Shown here one piece after another: positions 43,143 to 51,544 of a DNA stretch of 64,000 nt. The stretch's first letter is position 1; every line of letters begins with the position of its first letter. Made by a program: the position numbers and the translations under genes. Origin of the DNA: Comamonas granuli NBRC 101663 (GTDB taxonomy: Bacteria > Pseudomonadota > Gammaproteobacteria > Burkholderiales > Burkholderiaceae_C). The stretch spans positions 310,001-374,000 of the forward strand of contig NZ_BBJX01000005.1 in NCBI RefSeq assembly GCF_000739995.1, given 5' to 3'. A model generated the notes under the pieces. The model was given only the letters and a program-made list of their open reading frames with translations, did not search any database and was not told where the DNA came from.

Positions 43143-43155
43143 AAGCTATTGAATC

Positions 43156-44268
43156 ATGAGCATCGAAATCCGCAACGTCAGCAAACGGTTCGGCGACTTC
43201 CAGGCCCTGCAGGGCGTGAACCTGGACATCGCATCGGGTGAACTCATCGCGCTGCTGGGCCCCTCGGGCTGCGGCAAGACCACGCTGCTGCGCATCATCG
43301 CGGGGCTGGAGACGCCCGATGCGGGCAGCATCCACTTCAGCGGCGCAGACACCACCGACGTGCACGTGCGCGAGCGCGGCGTGGGCTTCGTGTTCCAGCA
43401 CTACGCGCTGTTCCGCCACATGACGGTGTTCGACAACGTGGCCTTCGGCCTGCGCATGAAGCCGCGCAAGGAGCGGCCCAGCGAAGCGCAGATCAAGGAG
43501 AAGGTGATGAGCCTGCTCCAGCTCGTGCAGCTCGACTGGATCGCCGACCGCTACCCCTCGCAGCTCTCGGGCGGGCAGCGCCAGCGCATTGCCCTGGCGC
43601 GCGCGCTGGCCGTGGAGCCCAAGGTGCTGCTGCTCGACGAGCCCTTCGGCGCGCTGGACGCCAAGGTGCGCAAGGAACTGCGCCGCTGGCTGCGCCGCCT
43701 GCACGACGAGCTGCACGTGACCAGCATCTTCGTCACGCACGACCAGGAGGAGGCGCTGGAGGTGGCCGACCGCGTGGTCGTCATCCACCAGGGCCGCATC
43801 GAGCAGCAGGGCACGCCCCAGCAGGTCTGGGACCACCCGGCCAGCCCCTTCGTCTACGGCTTTCTGGGCGATGTGAACCTGTTCCACGGCCGCGCGCACG
43901 AGGGCCTGGTGCACGTGCAGGGCGGCATGGAGATCGCCGCGCCCGAACATGCCCAGGCGCAGAACGCCGACGCCCTGGCCTACGTGCGCCCGCACGACCT
44001 GGACGTGCAGCGCCCCGTGCCGGGGCAGGGCGCGGTGCAGGGCATCCTCGCCCAGCTCGAGCGCGCCATCGTCGTCGGCCCCATCGCGCGGCTGGAACTT
44101 ATTGCGCAGGACGGTCCCAAAGCAGCGGACAATGCACCATCCCTGCCGTTGATCGAGGCGCAGATTCCTGCGCAGCAGTTCCGGGAGATGGGGTTCAAGG
44201 AGGGCGAGACGCTGGTGGTCACACCGCGGCGCGCCCGCGTTTTTCTGGACCAAGCCGCAGGCATTTGA
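43156..44268 (+). CDS. cysA: Sulfate ABC transporter ATP-binding protein CysA
   Basis: 370 residues. Walker [10 protein letters not shown] at 36-43 region, Q-loop FVFQHYALF, signature [14 protein letters not shown], Walker [14 protein letters not shown]-loop FVTHDQEEA, and a C-terminal TOBE-like regulatory domain ([10 protein letters not shown]). Energises sulfate/thiosulfate import. A short scrap of the interspersed repeat (AAAGCTATTGAATC) sits just before its ATG. Confidence 0.96.
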   Translation: MSIEIRNVSKRFGDFQALQGVNLDIASGELIALLGPSGCGKTTLLRIIAGLETPDAGSIHFSGADTTDVHVRERGVGFVFQHYALFRHMTVFDNVAFGLRMKPRKERPSEAQIKEKVMSLLQLVQLDWIADRYPSQLSGGQRQRIALARALAVEPKVLLLDEPFGALDAKVRKELRRWLRRLHDELHVTSIFVTHDQEEALEVADRVVVIHQGRIEQQGTPQQVWDHPASPFVYGFLGDVNLFHGRAHEGLVHVQGGMEIAAPEHAQAQNADALAYVRPHDLDVQRPVPGQGAVQGILAQLERAIVVGPIARLELIAQDGPKAADNAPSLPLIEAQIPAQQFREMGFKEGETLVVTPRRARVFLDQAAGI

Positions 44269-44316
44269 GGCGCGCCGCCACGGCGCCCGCCCGGCGTGCG
44301 GCGCACAAGGTGATGA

Positions 44317-44823
44317 ATGATTGCTTCCTGGTTTGACCGTGCCCCCCGGCGCGTGCTGGCGCTGACCAGTGCGCTGTGCGTGGCCCTGCTGGCGTTTGGC
44401 CTGTACCTGCAGCACGTGGTGGGGCTGGAGCCTTGCCCCATGTGCATCGTGCAGCGCTATGCTTTCATTTTGATAGCTGTTTGCACAGGTCTGGCAAGCG
44501 TTGGCGGCAAAAAAACCTGGTGGATGCCGTGGACCGCCCTGGCGGTGGCGCTCAGCGGTTTCGGCGCCTTCACGGCCGCGCGCCAGAGCTGGCTGCAGTG
44601 GTTTCCGCCCGAAGTGTCCATGTGCGGGCGCGACTTCTACGGCATGATCGAGAACTACCCCCTGCGCCGCGCCGTGCCCATGATCTTCCGTGGCTCGGGC
44701 GACTGCACGGCGGTGGACTGGACGTTCCTGGGCGGCTCCATCGCCAACTGGTCCTTCCTGTGCTTCATGGCCACGGGACTGGCCCTGTCCTGGCTGCTCT
44801 GGCGCGGCCTGCGCCGCGGCTGA
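44317..44823 (+). CDS. dsbB: Disulfide bond formation protein DsbB
   Basis: 168 residues, four membrane segments. The quinone-linked redox pair is C40-P-M-C43 in GLEPCPMCIVQR; the second periplasmic pair is in SMCGRDF and GSGDCTAVDW. It reoxidises DsbA and passes electrons to ubiquinone. Codons about 47-67, at the end of membrane segment 2, are formed by an interspersed repeat (FILIAVCTGLASVGGKK), yet the reading frame and hydrophobicity are kept. Confidence 0.94.
   Translation: MIASWFDRAPRRVLALTSALCVALLAFGLYLQHVVGLEPCPMCIVQRYAFILIAVCTGLASVGGKKTWWMPWTALAVALSGFGAFTAARQSWLQWFPPEVSMCGRDFYGMIENYPLRRAVPMIFRGSGDCTAVDWTFLGGSIANWSFLCFMATGLALSWLLWRGLRRG
44455..44517. repeat. Interspersed repeat, copy 7, inside dsbB
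   Basis: TTTTGATAGCTGTTTGCACA then GGCAAGCGTTGGCGGCAAAAA matches the repeat order (TTTGATAGCTG, then AAGCG..GG..AAAAA). It is read in frame as part of DsbB. Confidence 0.65.
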
Positions 44824-44881
44824 CACCTGCCCTGGGCAGCGGCCGGCGCGGATGCGCGGCGGCTGCTATAAAGGCAGGATC

Positions 44882-46495
44882 ATGAGCAAATCCACTGTCG
44901 TCGAACTGTTCGGCCGCCTCGAACAGCTCAACCGCATCGGCGCGGAACTCTCGCGCGAACGTGACATCGAGCGCCTGCTGGAGAACATCCTGGAGGCCGC
45001 CAAGGCCCTGACCGGCGCCGATGCCGGAACCCTCTACAGCACCACTGACGACGGCGGCGCGCTGCGCTTCGAGATCATGCGCACCGACTCGCTGGGCATA
45101 CGCCAGGGCGGCACCACGGGCCAGCGCGTGGGCCTGCCCGACCTGCCGCTGCGCCGCGCCGACGGCACGCCCAACGACCAGCTCGTGGCGGCCTATGCGG
45201 CCATCCATGAACGCACCGTCAACATCGCCGACGTGTACGACGAGGCGGGGTTCGACTTCTCCGGCACGCGCAGCTTCGACCAGCGCACCGGCTACCGCTC
45301 GCAGTCCTTCCTCACCGTGCCCATGAAGAACCATGAGGACGCGGTGATCGGCGTGCTGCAGCTCATCAACGCCATCGACCCCGAGAGCGGGCGGGTCGTG
45401 CCCTTCACGCGCGAGGACCAGAGCCTGACCGAGTCGCTCGCCTCGCAGGCGGCCATCGCGCTGAGCAACCGCCTGCTTATCTCCCAGCTCGAAACGCTGT
45501 TCGAGTCCTTCGTCAAGCTCATCAACGTCGCCATCGACGAAAAATCCCCCTACACCGGCGGCCACTGCGAGCGCGTGCCCACGCTCACCATGCTGCTGGC
45601 CGAGGCGGCCGACTCCACCGCCACCGGGCCGCTGGCGCACTTTCGCATGAGCGAGCGCGACCGCTACGAGCTGCAGATGGCAGGCCTGCTGCACGACTGC
45701 GGCAAGATCACCACGCCCGTGCACGTGGTCGACAAGGCCACCAAGCTGCAGACCATCTACGACCGCATCGGCCTGATCGACACGCGCTTCGAGGTGCTCA
45801 AGCGCGACGCCGAGATTGCCGCGCTGCGCGCGCAACTGGCGCTGCGCCCGGTGCAGGACGCCGGCGCCGAGGCCGCCGCCCAGGCCGCGCTGCACAGCGA
45901 GCTGCAGGGCCTGGAGGCGGACCGCGAGTTCCTGCGCCAGTGCAACCAGGGCAGCGAGGCCATGCAGCAGGCCGACCAGTTGCGCGTGCGCGTCATCGGC
46001 ACGCAGCGCCAGTGGCGCAACCCCGAGGGCCTGCAGACCAGCTTTCTGAGCGCCGAGGAGATGGAGAACCTGACCATCCGCTCGGGCACGCTCACCCAGG
46101 CCGAGCGCGACACCATCAACTACCACATCGTCGCCACCATCAAGATGCTGGAGACGCTGCCCTGGCCGCGCCACCTCAGGAACGTGCCCGAATACGCCGG
46201 CGGCCACCACGAGCGCATGGACGGCAAGGGCTACCCGCGCGGCCTCACGCGCGAGCAGATGTCCTGGCAGGCGCGCATGGTGGGCGTGGCCGACGTGTTC
46301 GAGGCCCTCACCGCCGCCGACCGGCCCTACAAGCGCGGCATGAAGCTGTCGCAGGCGCTGGGCATCATGCAGAAGATGGCGCGCACGGGCCATATCGACC
46401 CCGATCTGTTCGAGGTGTTCGTGCAGGGCAAGGTGTACCAGCGCTACGCCGAGCGCTTCCTCGACCCCGAGCAGATCGACGACGTGCGGCTCTGA
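44882..46495 (+). CDS. GAF domain / HD-GYP phosphodiesterase-like protein
   Basis: 537 residues, no membrane segments. Residues ~20-190 form a GAF sensor (RDIERLLENILEAAKALTGA ... LTVPMKNHEDAVIGVLQLIN). The HD-GYP module starts GGHCERVPTLTMLLAEAA, with metal-binding H271-D272 in GLLHDCGKI and the GYP part GGHHERMDGKGYPRGL at 440-454. HD-GYP enzymes hydrolyse cyclic di-GMP. Here HD and GYP are about 178 residues apart rather than the usual ~60, because of a charged, helical (coiled-coil-like) insert at about 300-385. It may bind a cyclic nucleotide or small ligand through GAF. Confidence 0.88.
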   Translation: MSKSTVVELFGRLEQLNRIGAELSRERDIERLLENILEAAKALTGADAGTLYSTTDDGGALRFEIMRTDSLGIRQGGTTGQRVGLPDLPLRRADGTPNDQLVAAYAAIHERTVNIADVYDEAGFDFSGTRSFDQRTGYRSQSFLTVPMKNHEDAVIGVLQLINAIDPESGRVVPFTREDQSLTESLASQAAIALSNRLLISQLETLFESFVKLINVAIDEKSPYTGGHCERVPTLTMLLAEAADSTATGPLAHFRMSERDRYELQMAGLLHDCGKITTPVHVVDKATKLQTIYDRIGLIDTRFEVLKRDAEIAALRAQLALRPVQDAGAEAAAQAALHSELQGLEADREFLRQCNQGSEAMQQADQLRVRVIGTQRQWRNPEGLQTSFLSAEEMENLTIRSGTLTQAERDTINYHIVATIKMLETLPWPRHLRNVPEYAGGHHERMDGKGYPRGLTREQMSWQARMVGVADVFEALTAADRPYKRGMKLSQALGIMQKMARTGHIDPDLFEVFVQGKVYQRYAERFLDPEQIDDVRL

Positions 46496-46518
46496 CGCGC
46501 TCCGGGCGCTGCGCGCGC

Positions 46519-46558
46519 CTGTCGCGGATCGGTCACGGGCCTGTCGCAGGCCCGTCAT
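46519..46558 (+). promoter_or_regulatory. Four tandem PhoB half-sites before the ornithine-lipid synthase gene
   Basis: CTGTCGC (46519), CGGTCAC (46530), CTGTCGC (46541) and CCGTCAT (46552) repeat with an exact 11-bp period. Each keeps the GTC core of the PhoB half-site (CTGTCAT). Ten bases after the last copy is CAGCAT, a poor -10. Spacing is more telling than any one half-site, since individual matches are imperfect. Confidence 0.72.
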
Positions 46559-46625
46559 GGCATGGCCTCAGCATGGCTGCAGTGCCGGAGAACCCCTCCG
46601 GCGCATGCACCTGGGAGTGAGCGCC

Positions 46626-48347
46626 ATGATCTCCGTGGACCAGATCGTCGACCTGCACCTGCCGCAACTGCAGCGGCATCCCTGGCTGAGCAAGGGCGTG
46701 CGCGGCATGCTGCGCCGCCTGCTGCACGAGCAGAGCTTTCGCCATTTCGCCCAGCAGTACCCGCACCTGGAGGGCTTTCCGTTCGTCGAGCAGGTGCTCG
46801 AGCATTTCGCCTTCAGCTACGCGGTGCGCGACAACGAGCGCGAGCGCATTCCGGCGCGCGGGCGCGTGGTCATCATTGCCAACCACCCCCTGGGCTCGCT
46901 CGACGGGCTGGCGCTGCTCAACCTGGTGGGCGGCATCCGCAGCGACGTGAAGATCGTCGCCAACGGCCTGCTGGCCAGCCTTGCGCCCCTCCAGCGCCTG
47001 CTGCTGCCGGTCACGGTGCTGGGCGGCCACAGCGGCGCGCGCCAGCTCAAGGCCATCCTGGAGCACCTGCGCGGCGAGGGGGCGGTCATCATCTTCCCGG
47101 CCGGCGAGGTCTCGCGCCTGCGGCCGGGCGGCGTGCGCGACGGGCGCTGGCACAGCGGCTTTCTGCGCCTGGCGGCGCAGACGCAGGCGCCCATCGTGCC
47201 CATCCACATCGACGGCCGCAACTCGGCCCTGTTCTACGGCGCCTCCCTGTGCTACAAGCCGCTGGCCACGCTGCTGCTGGTGCAGGAGATGTTCGGCCAG
47301 CACCGCAAGAGCGTTGCCCTGCGCATCGGCCACCCCATCCCGCACAGCAGCCACGGCGCCATGCCCTTGCCGGATGCGGCCAAGGCCAAGCTGTTCTGCA
47401 AGCACCTGTACCGGGTGGCGCAGGACAGGCCCGGCCTGCTGCACACCGAGACGGCCGTCGCCCATCCGGTGGACCGCAGCGCACTGGCCCAGGCCGTGGC
47501 CGCCTGCGCGCTGCTGGGGCAGACGCCGGACGGCAAGCGCATCCACCTGTTCCGCGGCGGGCTGGACTCGCCCGTGCTGCGCGAAGTGGGGCGGCTGCGC
47601 GAGCTCGCCTTCCGCGCCGTCGGCGAGGGCAGCGGCCGGCGCCGCGACCTGGACCGCTACGACCTGATCTACGACCACCTCATCCTGTGGGACCCCCAGG
47701 ATCTGGAGATCGTCGGCGCCTACCGCATGGTGCGCACGGCGGCGGTGGTGCAGGACCAGGGCGTGGAGGGGCTGTACACGCACAGCCTGTTCCATTTCGG
47801 CCCGCGCATGGTGCCGTACCTGCAGCAGGGGCTGGAGCTGGGCCGCTCCTTCGTGCAGCCGCGCTACTGGGGCCGCCGCTCGCTCGACTACCTGTGGTTC
47901 GGCATCGGCGCCTACGTGCGGCGCTATCCCGAGTGCCGCTACCTGTTCGGCCCGGTCTCGCTCTCGCGCGACATGCCCCAGGCGGCGCGCGACCTGCTGG
48001 TGCACCACTACCGCAGCCACTATGGCGAACCCGGCGTGGCCGAGGCCCGCCGCCCCTATGTGCCGGGCACCGATCTGGAGCCGGCGGCGAGCGGCGACAG
48101 CAGCGCGGATTTCGTGCGCCTCAAGCATCTGCTGGCGCACCTGGGCTGCAGCGTGCCCACGCTGTACAAGCAGTACACGGAAGTGGCCGAGCCGGGCGGC
48201 GTGCGCTTCCTGGACTTCGGCGTGGACCCGGATTTCAGCCACTGCGTCGACGGCCTGGTGCTGGTGGACGTGCAGCAGCTCAAGGCCCAGCGGCGCGAGC
48301 GCTACATCGGGCCCGCGGGCGCGGCGGGCGCGCTCACAGCCGCTTGA
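46626..48347 (+). CDS. OlsF-like bifunctional ornithine-lipid synthase (acyltransferase + GNAT)
   Basis: 573 residues. The N-terminal half is a PlsC-type acyltransferase: NHPLGSLDG at 86-94 (catalytic His87...Asp93), then IIFPAGEVSRLRPGG. The C-terminal half (about 290-570) is the hemolysin/OlsB-type N-acyltransferase: LREVGRLRELAFRAVGEGSG, DLDRYDLIYDHLILWD, EIVGAYRMV. This fusion and order match OlsF, which both N-acylates ornithine and adds the second acyl chain to make ornithine lipid, a phosphorus-free membrane lipid. ATG 46626 is chosen; the frame start at 46557 lies within the Pho box array. It overlaps the argA 3' end by 14 bp, tail to tail. Confidence 0.84.
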   Translation: MISVDQIVDLHLPQLQRHPWLSKGVRGMLRRLLHEQSFRHFAQQYPHLEGFPFVEQVLEHFAFSYAVRDNERERIPARGRVVIIANHPLGSLDGLALLNLVGGIRSDVKIVANGLLASLAPLQRLLLPVTVLGGHSGARQLKAILEHLRGEGAVIIFPAGEVSRLRPGGVRDGRWHSGFLRLAAQTQAPIVPIHIDGRNSALFYGASLCYKPLATLLLVQEMFGQHRKSVALRIGHPIPHSSHGAMPLPDAAKAKLFCKHLYRVAQDRPGLLHTETAVAHPVDRSALAQAVAACALLGQTPDGKRIHLFRGGLDSPVLREVGRLRELAFRAVGEGSGRRRDLDRYDLIYDHLILWDPQDLEIVGAYRMVRTAAVVQDQGVEGLYTHSLFHFGPRMVPYLQQGLELGRSFVQPRYWGRRSLDYLWFGIGAYVRRYPECRYLFGPVSLSRDMPQAARDLLVHHYRSHYGEPGVAEARRPYVPGTDLEPAASGDSSADFVRLKHLLAHLGCSVPTLYKQYTEVAEPGGVRFLDFGVDPDFSHCVDGLVLVDVQQLKAQRRERYIGPAGAAGALTAA

Positions 48348-49680
48348 CCAGCACCTGGCTCTTGCGGTCCCAGTTGTACTTGCGCTTGCGTGCCTCGGGC
48401 AGCCAGTCGGGGTCCACCTGGGCGAAGCCGCGCTTCAGGAACCAGTGCATGGTGCGCGTGGTGAGCACGAAGATGGATTCCAACCCCTGACTGCGCGCGC
48501 GCTGCTCGATGCGCTTGAGCAGCTTTTCCCCGTCGCCCGTGCCCTGGCTGTGGGGCGAGACGGTGACGGCGGCCATCTCGGCGGTATGCGCCTCGGGGTA
48601 GGGGTAGAGCGCGGCGCAGCCGAAGATCACGCCGTCGTGCTCGATGATGGTGTAGTTGGCAATGTCGCGCTCGATCTCGGTGCGGTCGCGCTTGACCAGG
48701 GTGCCGTCCTTCTCGAACGGCTCGATGAGCTGCAGGATGCCGCCCACGTCGTCGGCCGTGGCCTCGCGCAGTTCCTCGAGCTTTTCGTCCACGACCATGG
48801 TGCCGATGCCGTCGTGCACGTAGATCTCCAGCAGCAGCGAGCCGTCCACGGCGAAGGGGATGATGTGGCTGCGCTCCACGCCATGCTCGCAGGCGCGCAC
48901 GCAGTGCTGCAGGTAGAAGGCCGCGTCCGTCGGCTGCTGGGGAGGCGGCAGGCGCGCGAGCCACTGGCGCGCCTGGGCCAGCGGCAGTTCGGTGTCTATG
49001 GGGTTGTCCTCGCCCTCGGGGTCGGCGGGGCGCACGCGGATGCCCGGCACCTCCGAGAGGAACAGCAGCTTGTCGGCCCGCATTTCGCTGGCCACGCGCG
49101 TGGCCACCTCCTCCATGGCGAGGTTGAAGGCCTCGCCCGTGGGCGAGAAGCCGAAGGGCGAGATCAGCACCATGGCCTCGGATTCGAGCGCGCGCCGAAT
49201 GCCGACGGCGTCCACCTTGCGCACCAGGCCCGTGTGCTGGAAGTCCACCCCATCGACGATGCCCACGGGCCGCGCCGTGAGGAAGTTGCCCGAGATCACG
49301 CGCACGCGCGCCCCGGCCATGGGGGTGTTGGGCAGGCCCTGGCTGAAGGCGGCCTCGATCTCGTAGCGCAGTTGCCCGGCGGCCTCCTGCGCGCAGTCCA
49401 GCGCCACTGGGTCGGTGATGCGCATGCCGTGCGAGTAGCGCGCCTCGTGCCCCTTGGCGCGCAACTGCTCGTTCACCTGCGGGCGAAAGCCGTGCACCAG
49501 CACGATCTTCACGCCCATGGCCTGGATCATGGCCAGGTCCTGCACGATGCTCTGCAGCTTGCCCGCGGCGATGGCCTCGCCCGTGAGCCCCACCACAAAG
49601 GTCTGGTGCCGGAACTTGTGGATATAGGGTGCCACGGAGCGGAACCAGGGCACGAAGGTGAAATTGAAGACGGTGGACAT
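48334..49680 (-). CDS. argA: N-acetylglutamate synthase
   Basis: 448 residues. Amino-acid-kinase domain (1-~280: VVGLTGEAIAAG, VLVHGFRPQVNEQL, LLFLSEVPGIRV) followed by a GNAT domain (~290-448: AAVTVSPHSQGTGDGEKLL). First committed step of arginine synthesis; the AAK domain normally binds arginine for feedback inhibition. ATG 49680 fits the family N-terminus (FVPWFRSVAPYIHKFRHQTF). Confidence 0.95.
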   Translation of the reverse strand: MSTVFNFTFVPWFRSVAPYIHKFRHQTFVVGLTGEAIAAGKLQSIVQDLAMIQAMGVKIVLVHGFRPQVNEQLRAKGHEARYSHGMRITDPVALDCAQEAAGQLRYEIEAAFSQGLPNTPMAGARVRVISGNFLTARPVGIVDGVDFQHTGLVRKVDAVGIRRALESEAMVLISPFGFSPTGEAFNLAMEEVATRVASEMRADKLLFLSEVPGIRVRPADPEGEDNPIDTELPLAQARQWLARLPPPQQPTDAAFYLQHCVRACEHGVERSHIIPFAVDGSLLLEIYVHDGIGTMVVDEKLEELREATADDVGGILQLIEPFEKDGTLVKRDRTEIERDIANYTIIEHDGVIFGCAALYPYPEAHTAEMAAVTVSPHSQGTGDGEKLLKRIEQRARSQGLESIFVLTTRTMHWFLKRGFAQVDPDWLPEARKRKYNWDRKSQVLVKRL

Positions 49681-49773
49681 GCTGCAGGCGCGGCGGTAGG
49701 CGGTCGGGGGCGCCAGCGCGCGGCTGGCGGTCAGGCCGCTATTGTTGCTTAAGCCACGGGGCTCTGCGTGCCG

Positions 49774-51438
49774 TCAGCCCGCGGCCGGCCGGGCCGGGCA
49801 GGCGGCGAGCAGGTTGCGCTCGGGCTGCAGGGCCGTGGTGCGCACGCCCGCCAGGTCGAGCATGGTGGGAAAGAGCACGTCGTGCGAGAGCTGCGCGCCG
49901 GCCTGGCGGCGCAGGCAGTCCAGGGCCTGGCTGCGCTCGCCCTGCATGGCCTTGGACAGCCACACCAGCATGGGCACATGCGTTTGCTCGGTGGGCGCCA
50001 TGGCGTAGGGCATGCCGTGCAGGTACAGGCCCTTCTCGCCCAGGGATTCGCCATGGTCCGAGACGTACACCAGCGCCGTGGGGCGCTTTTGCGCCTGCAG
50101 CCACTGCACGGTCTCGGCGAGGAAGTGGTCGGTATAGCGCAGCGAGTTGTCGTAGGCGTTGCGGATGTGCTCCATGGGGCATTCCTGCAGCGCATGGCTG
50201 GTGCATTCGGGCTGGAAGCGCTTGAGCGTGGCGGGCGAGCGCTTGTAGTAGGCGGGGCCGTGGCTGCCCATCTGGTGCATCACCACCACCGTGGCGCGGG
50301 CGCGCCGCTCGGGCTCGAGCGTGGCCAGCGCCTCGGGCAGTTGGCGCAGCATCACCTCGTCCAGGCACTGGCCGTCCGGGCACAGGGTGGGGTGCTCCAG
50401 CGCGCGCGTCTCCAGGGCCGGCACGCGCTCGCACACGCCCTTGCAGCCGGACTGGTTGTCCAGCCACAGCACGGCCAGGCCGGCGCGCTGCAGCACGTCG
50501 AGCAGGTTTTCGTAGGGGCCGTCGGCGTCCAGATAGCCCTGGCGGCCCAGGGGCGAGAACATGCAGGGCACGGAGGTCTGCGTGTTCGTGCCGCAGGAGC
50601 TGACCTGCGAGAAGTACACCATGTCGCCCGCGGCGCGCAACTGGGCCAGGCGCGGGGTGGTGTCGCGCTCGTAGTCGCCCAGGCCGAAGTTGGCGGCCCG
50701 CGCCGTCTCGCCCACCACCAGCACGATGAGCGGCGCCGTGTCGGCCGCTGCGGGCGTGCCGGCGAACTGGGCGTCGGTGCCCACGGGCTGCAGGGGTTTG
50801 CCCGCGTGCGCATTGCGCCCCACGGCCACCCGGCCCACGGCGTAGACGGTGTTGAACGGGTTGATCATGTAGCGCAGCGTCTTGTGGTTGCGCATGAGCG
50901 AGGCCACGTCCTGGAAAGTGAGCCACAGCAGCGCGGCGGCCACGAGCAGGGCGGCGAGCACGGCGCCAAGCTGCTGCGCCAGCAGGCGCACGCGCCCCAC
51001 GGGGCGCAGGCGCTGGCGCCACCACCAGACGCCCGGCAGCAGCGCGCCCAGCGCCAGCGTGACCAGCAGCGGCCAGGCGAGCAGGTCCAGCGCCTCGCGC
51101 GTGTCGGTCTGCACCACGTTGGTCAGCATGCTCGGGTCGATGACGATGCCGTAGCTGGCCATGAAATAGCTGCTGGCGGCGGTCACGGCCAGCAGCACGG
51201 GGCCGGCGGGCTTGAGCCAGCGCGGCCACAGCAGCAGGCCCAGCAGCGCCATGGTCGCGGCGGCCACCACCAGCACCAGCGCCCCCAGGGTGGCGATGGC
51301 CTGGGGGCCGTGGACCTCGGGAAGGTTCCACAGGGCGTTCCACAGCGGGAGATTGCCCAGCGTCGCCAGGCCCAGGGAGAGGACGAGCAGCAGAGTGGTG
51401 GGATGCCAGGGCCGGCGGGCAGCGGGAGAAGCGATCAT
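49774..51438 (-). CDS. eptA: Phosphoethanolamine-lipid A transferase (EptA type)
   Basis: 554 residues: five N-terminal membrane segments, then a periplasmic sulfatase-fold domain. Zinc/catalytic motifs: VVGETARAANFGLGDYERDT, the nucleophile Thr in SCGTNTQTSVPCMF, MHQMGSHGPAYY and VYVSDHGESLGEKGLY. It adds phosphoethanolamine to lipid A, lowering negative charge and polymyxin binding. ATG 51438. It follows a PmrAB-like pair on the same strand (106-bp gap), so it is likely its target. Confidence 0.93.
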   Translation of the reverse strand: MIASPAARRPWHPTTLLLVLSLGLATLGNLPLWNALWNLPEVHGPQAIATLGALVLVVAAATMALLGLLLWPRWLKPAGPVLLAVTAASSYFMASYGIVIDPSMLTNVVQTDTREALDLLAWPLLVTLALGALLPGVWWWRQRLRPVGRVRLLAQQLGAVLAALLVAAALLWLTFQDVASLMRNHKTLRYMINPFNTVYAVGRVAVGRNAHAGKPLQPVGTDAQFAGTPAAADTAPLIVLVVGETARAANFGLGDYERDTTPRLAQLRAAGDMVYFSQVSSCGTNTQTSVPCMFSPLGRQGYLDADGPYENLLDVLQRAGLAVLWLDNQSGCKGVCERVPALETRALEHPTLCPDGQCLDEVMLRQLPEALATLEPERRARATVVVMHQMGSHGPAYYKRSPATLKRFQPECTSHALQECPMEHIRNAYDNSLRYTDHFLAETVQWLQAQKRPTALVYVSDHGESLGEKGLYLHGMPYAMAPTEQTHVPMLVWLSKAMQGERSQALDCLRRQAGAQLSHDVLFPTMLDLAGVRTTALQPERNLLAACPARPAAG

Positions 51439-51544
51439 GCGGTCGGAAAGCAGGGAGGGGGGAAGCGAGCGCGCCCGATTCTGCACGCCGCGGCTTATCG
51501 CAGGCTTAAGGCGGTGCCGGCCGGGCGTGCGCCAGCGCGCGGGC

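Noticed and set aside
46557-46625. ATG 46557 as start of the OlsF-like gene
   Set aside because: It lies inside the fourth PhoB half-site and adds residues unlike the family N-terminus.
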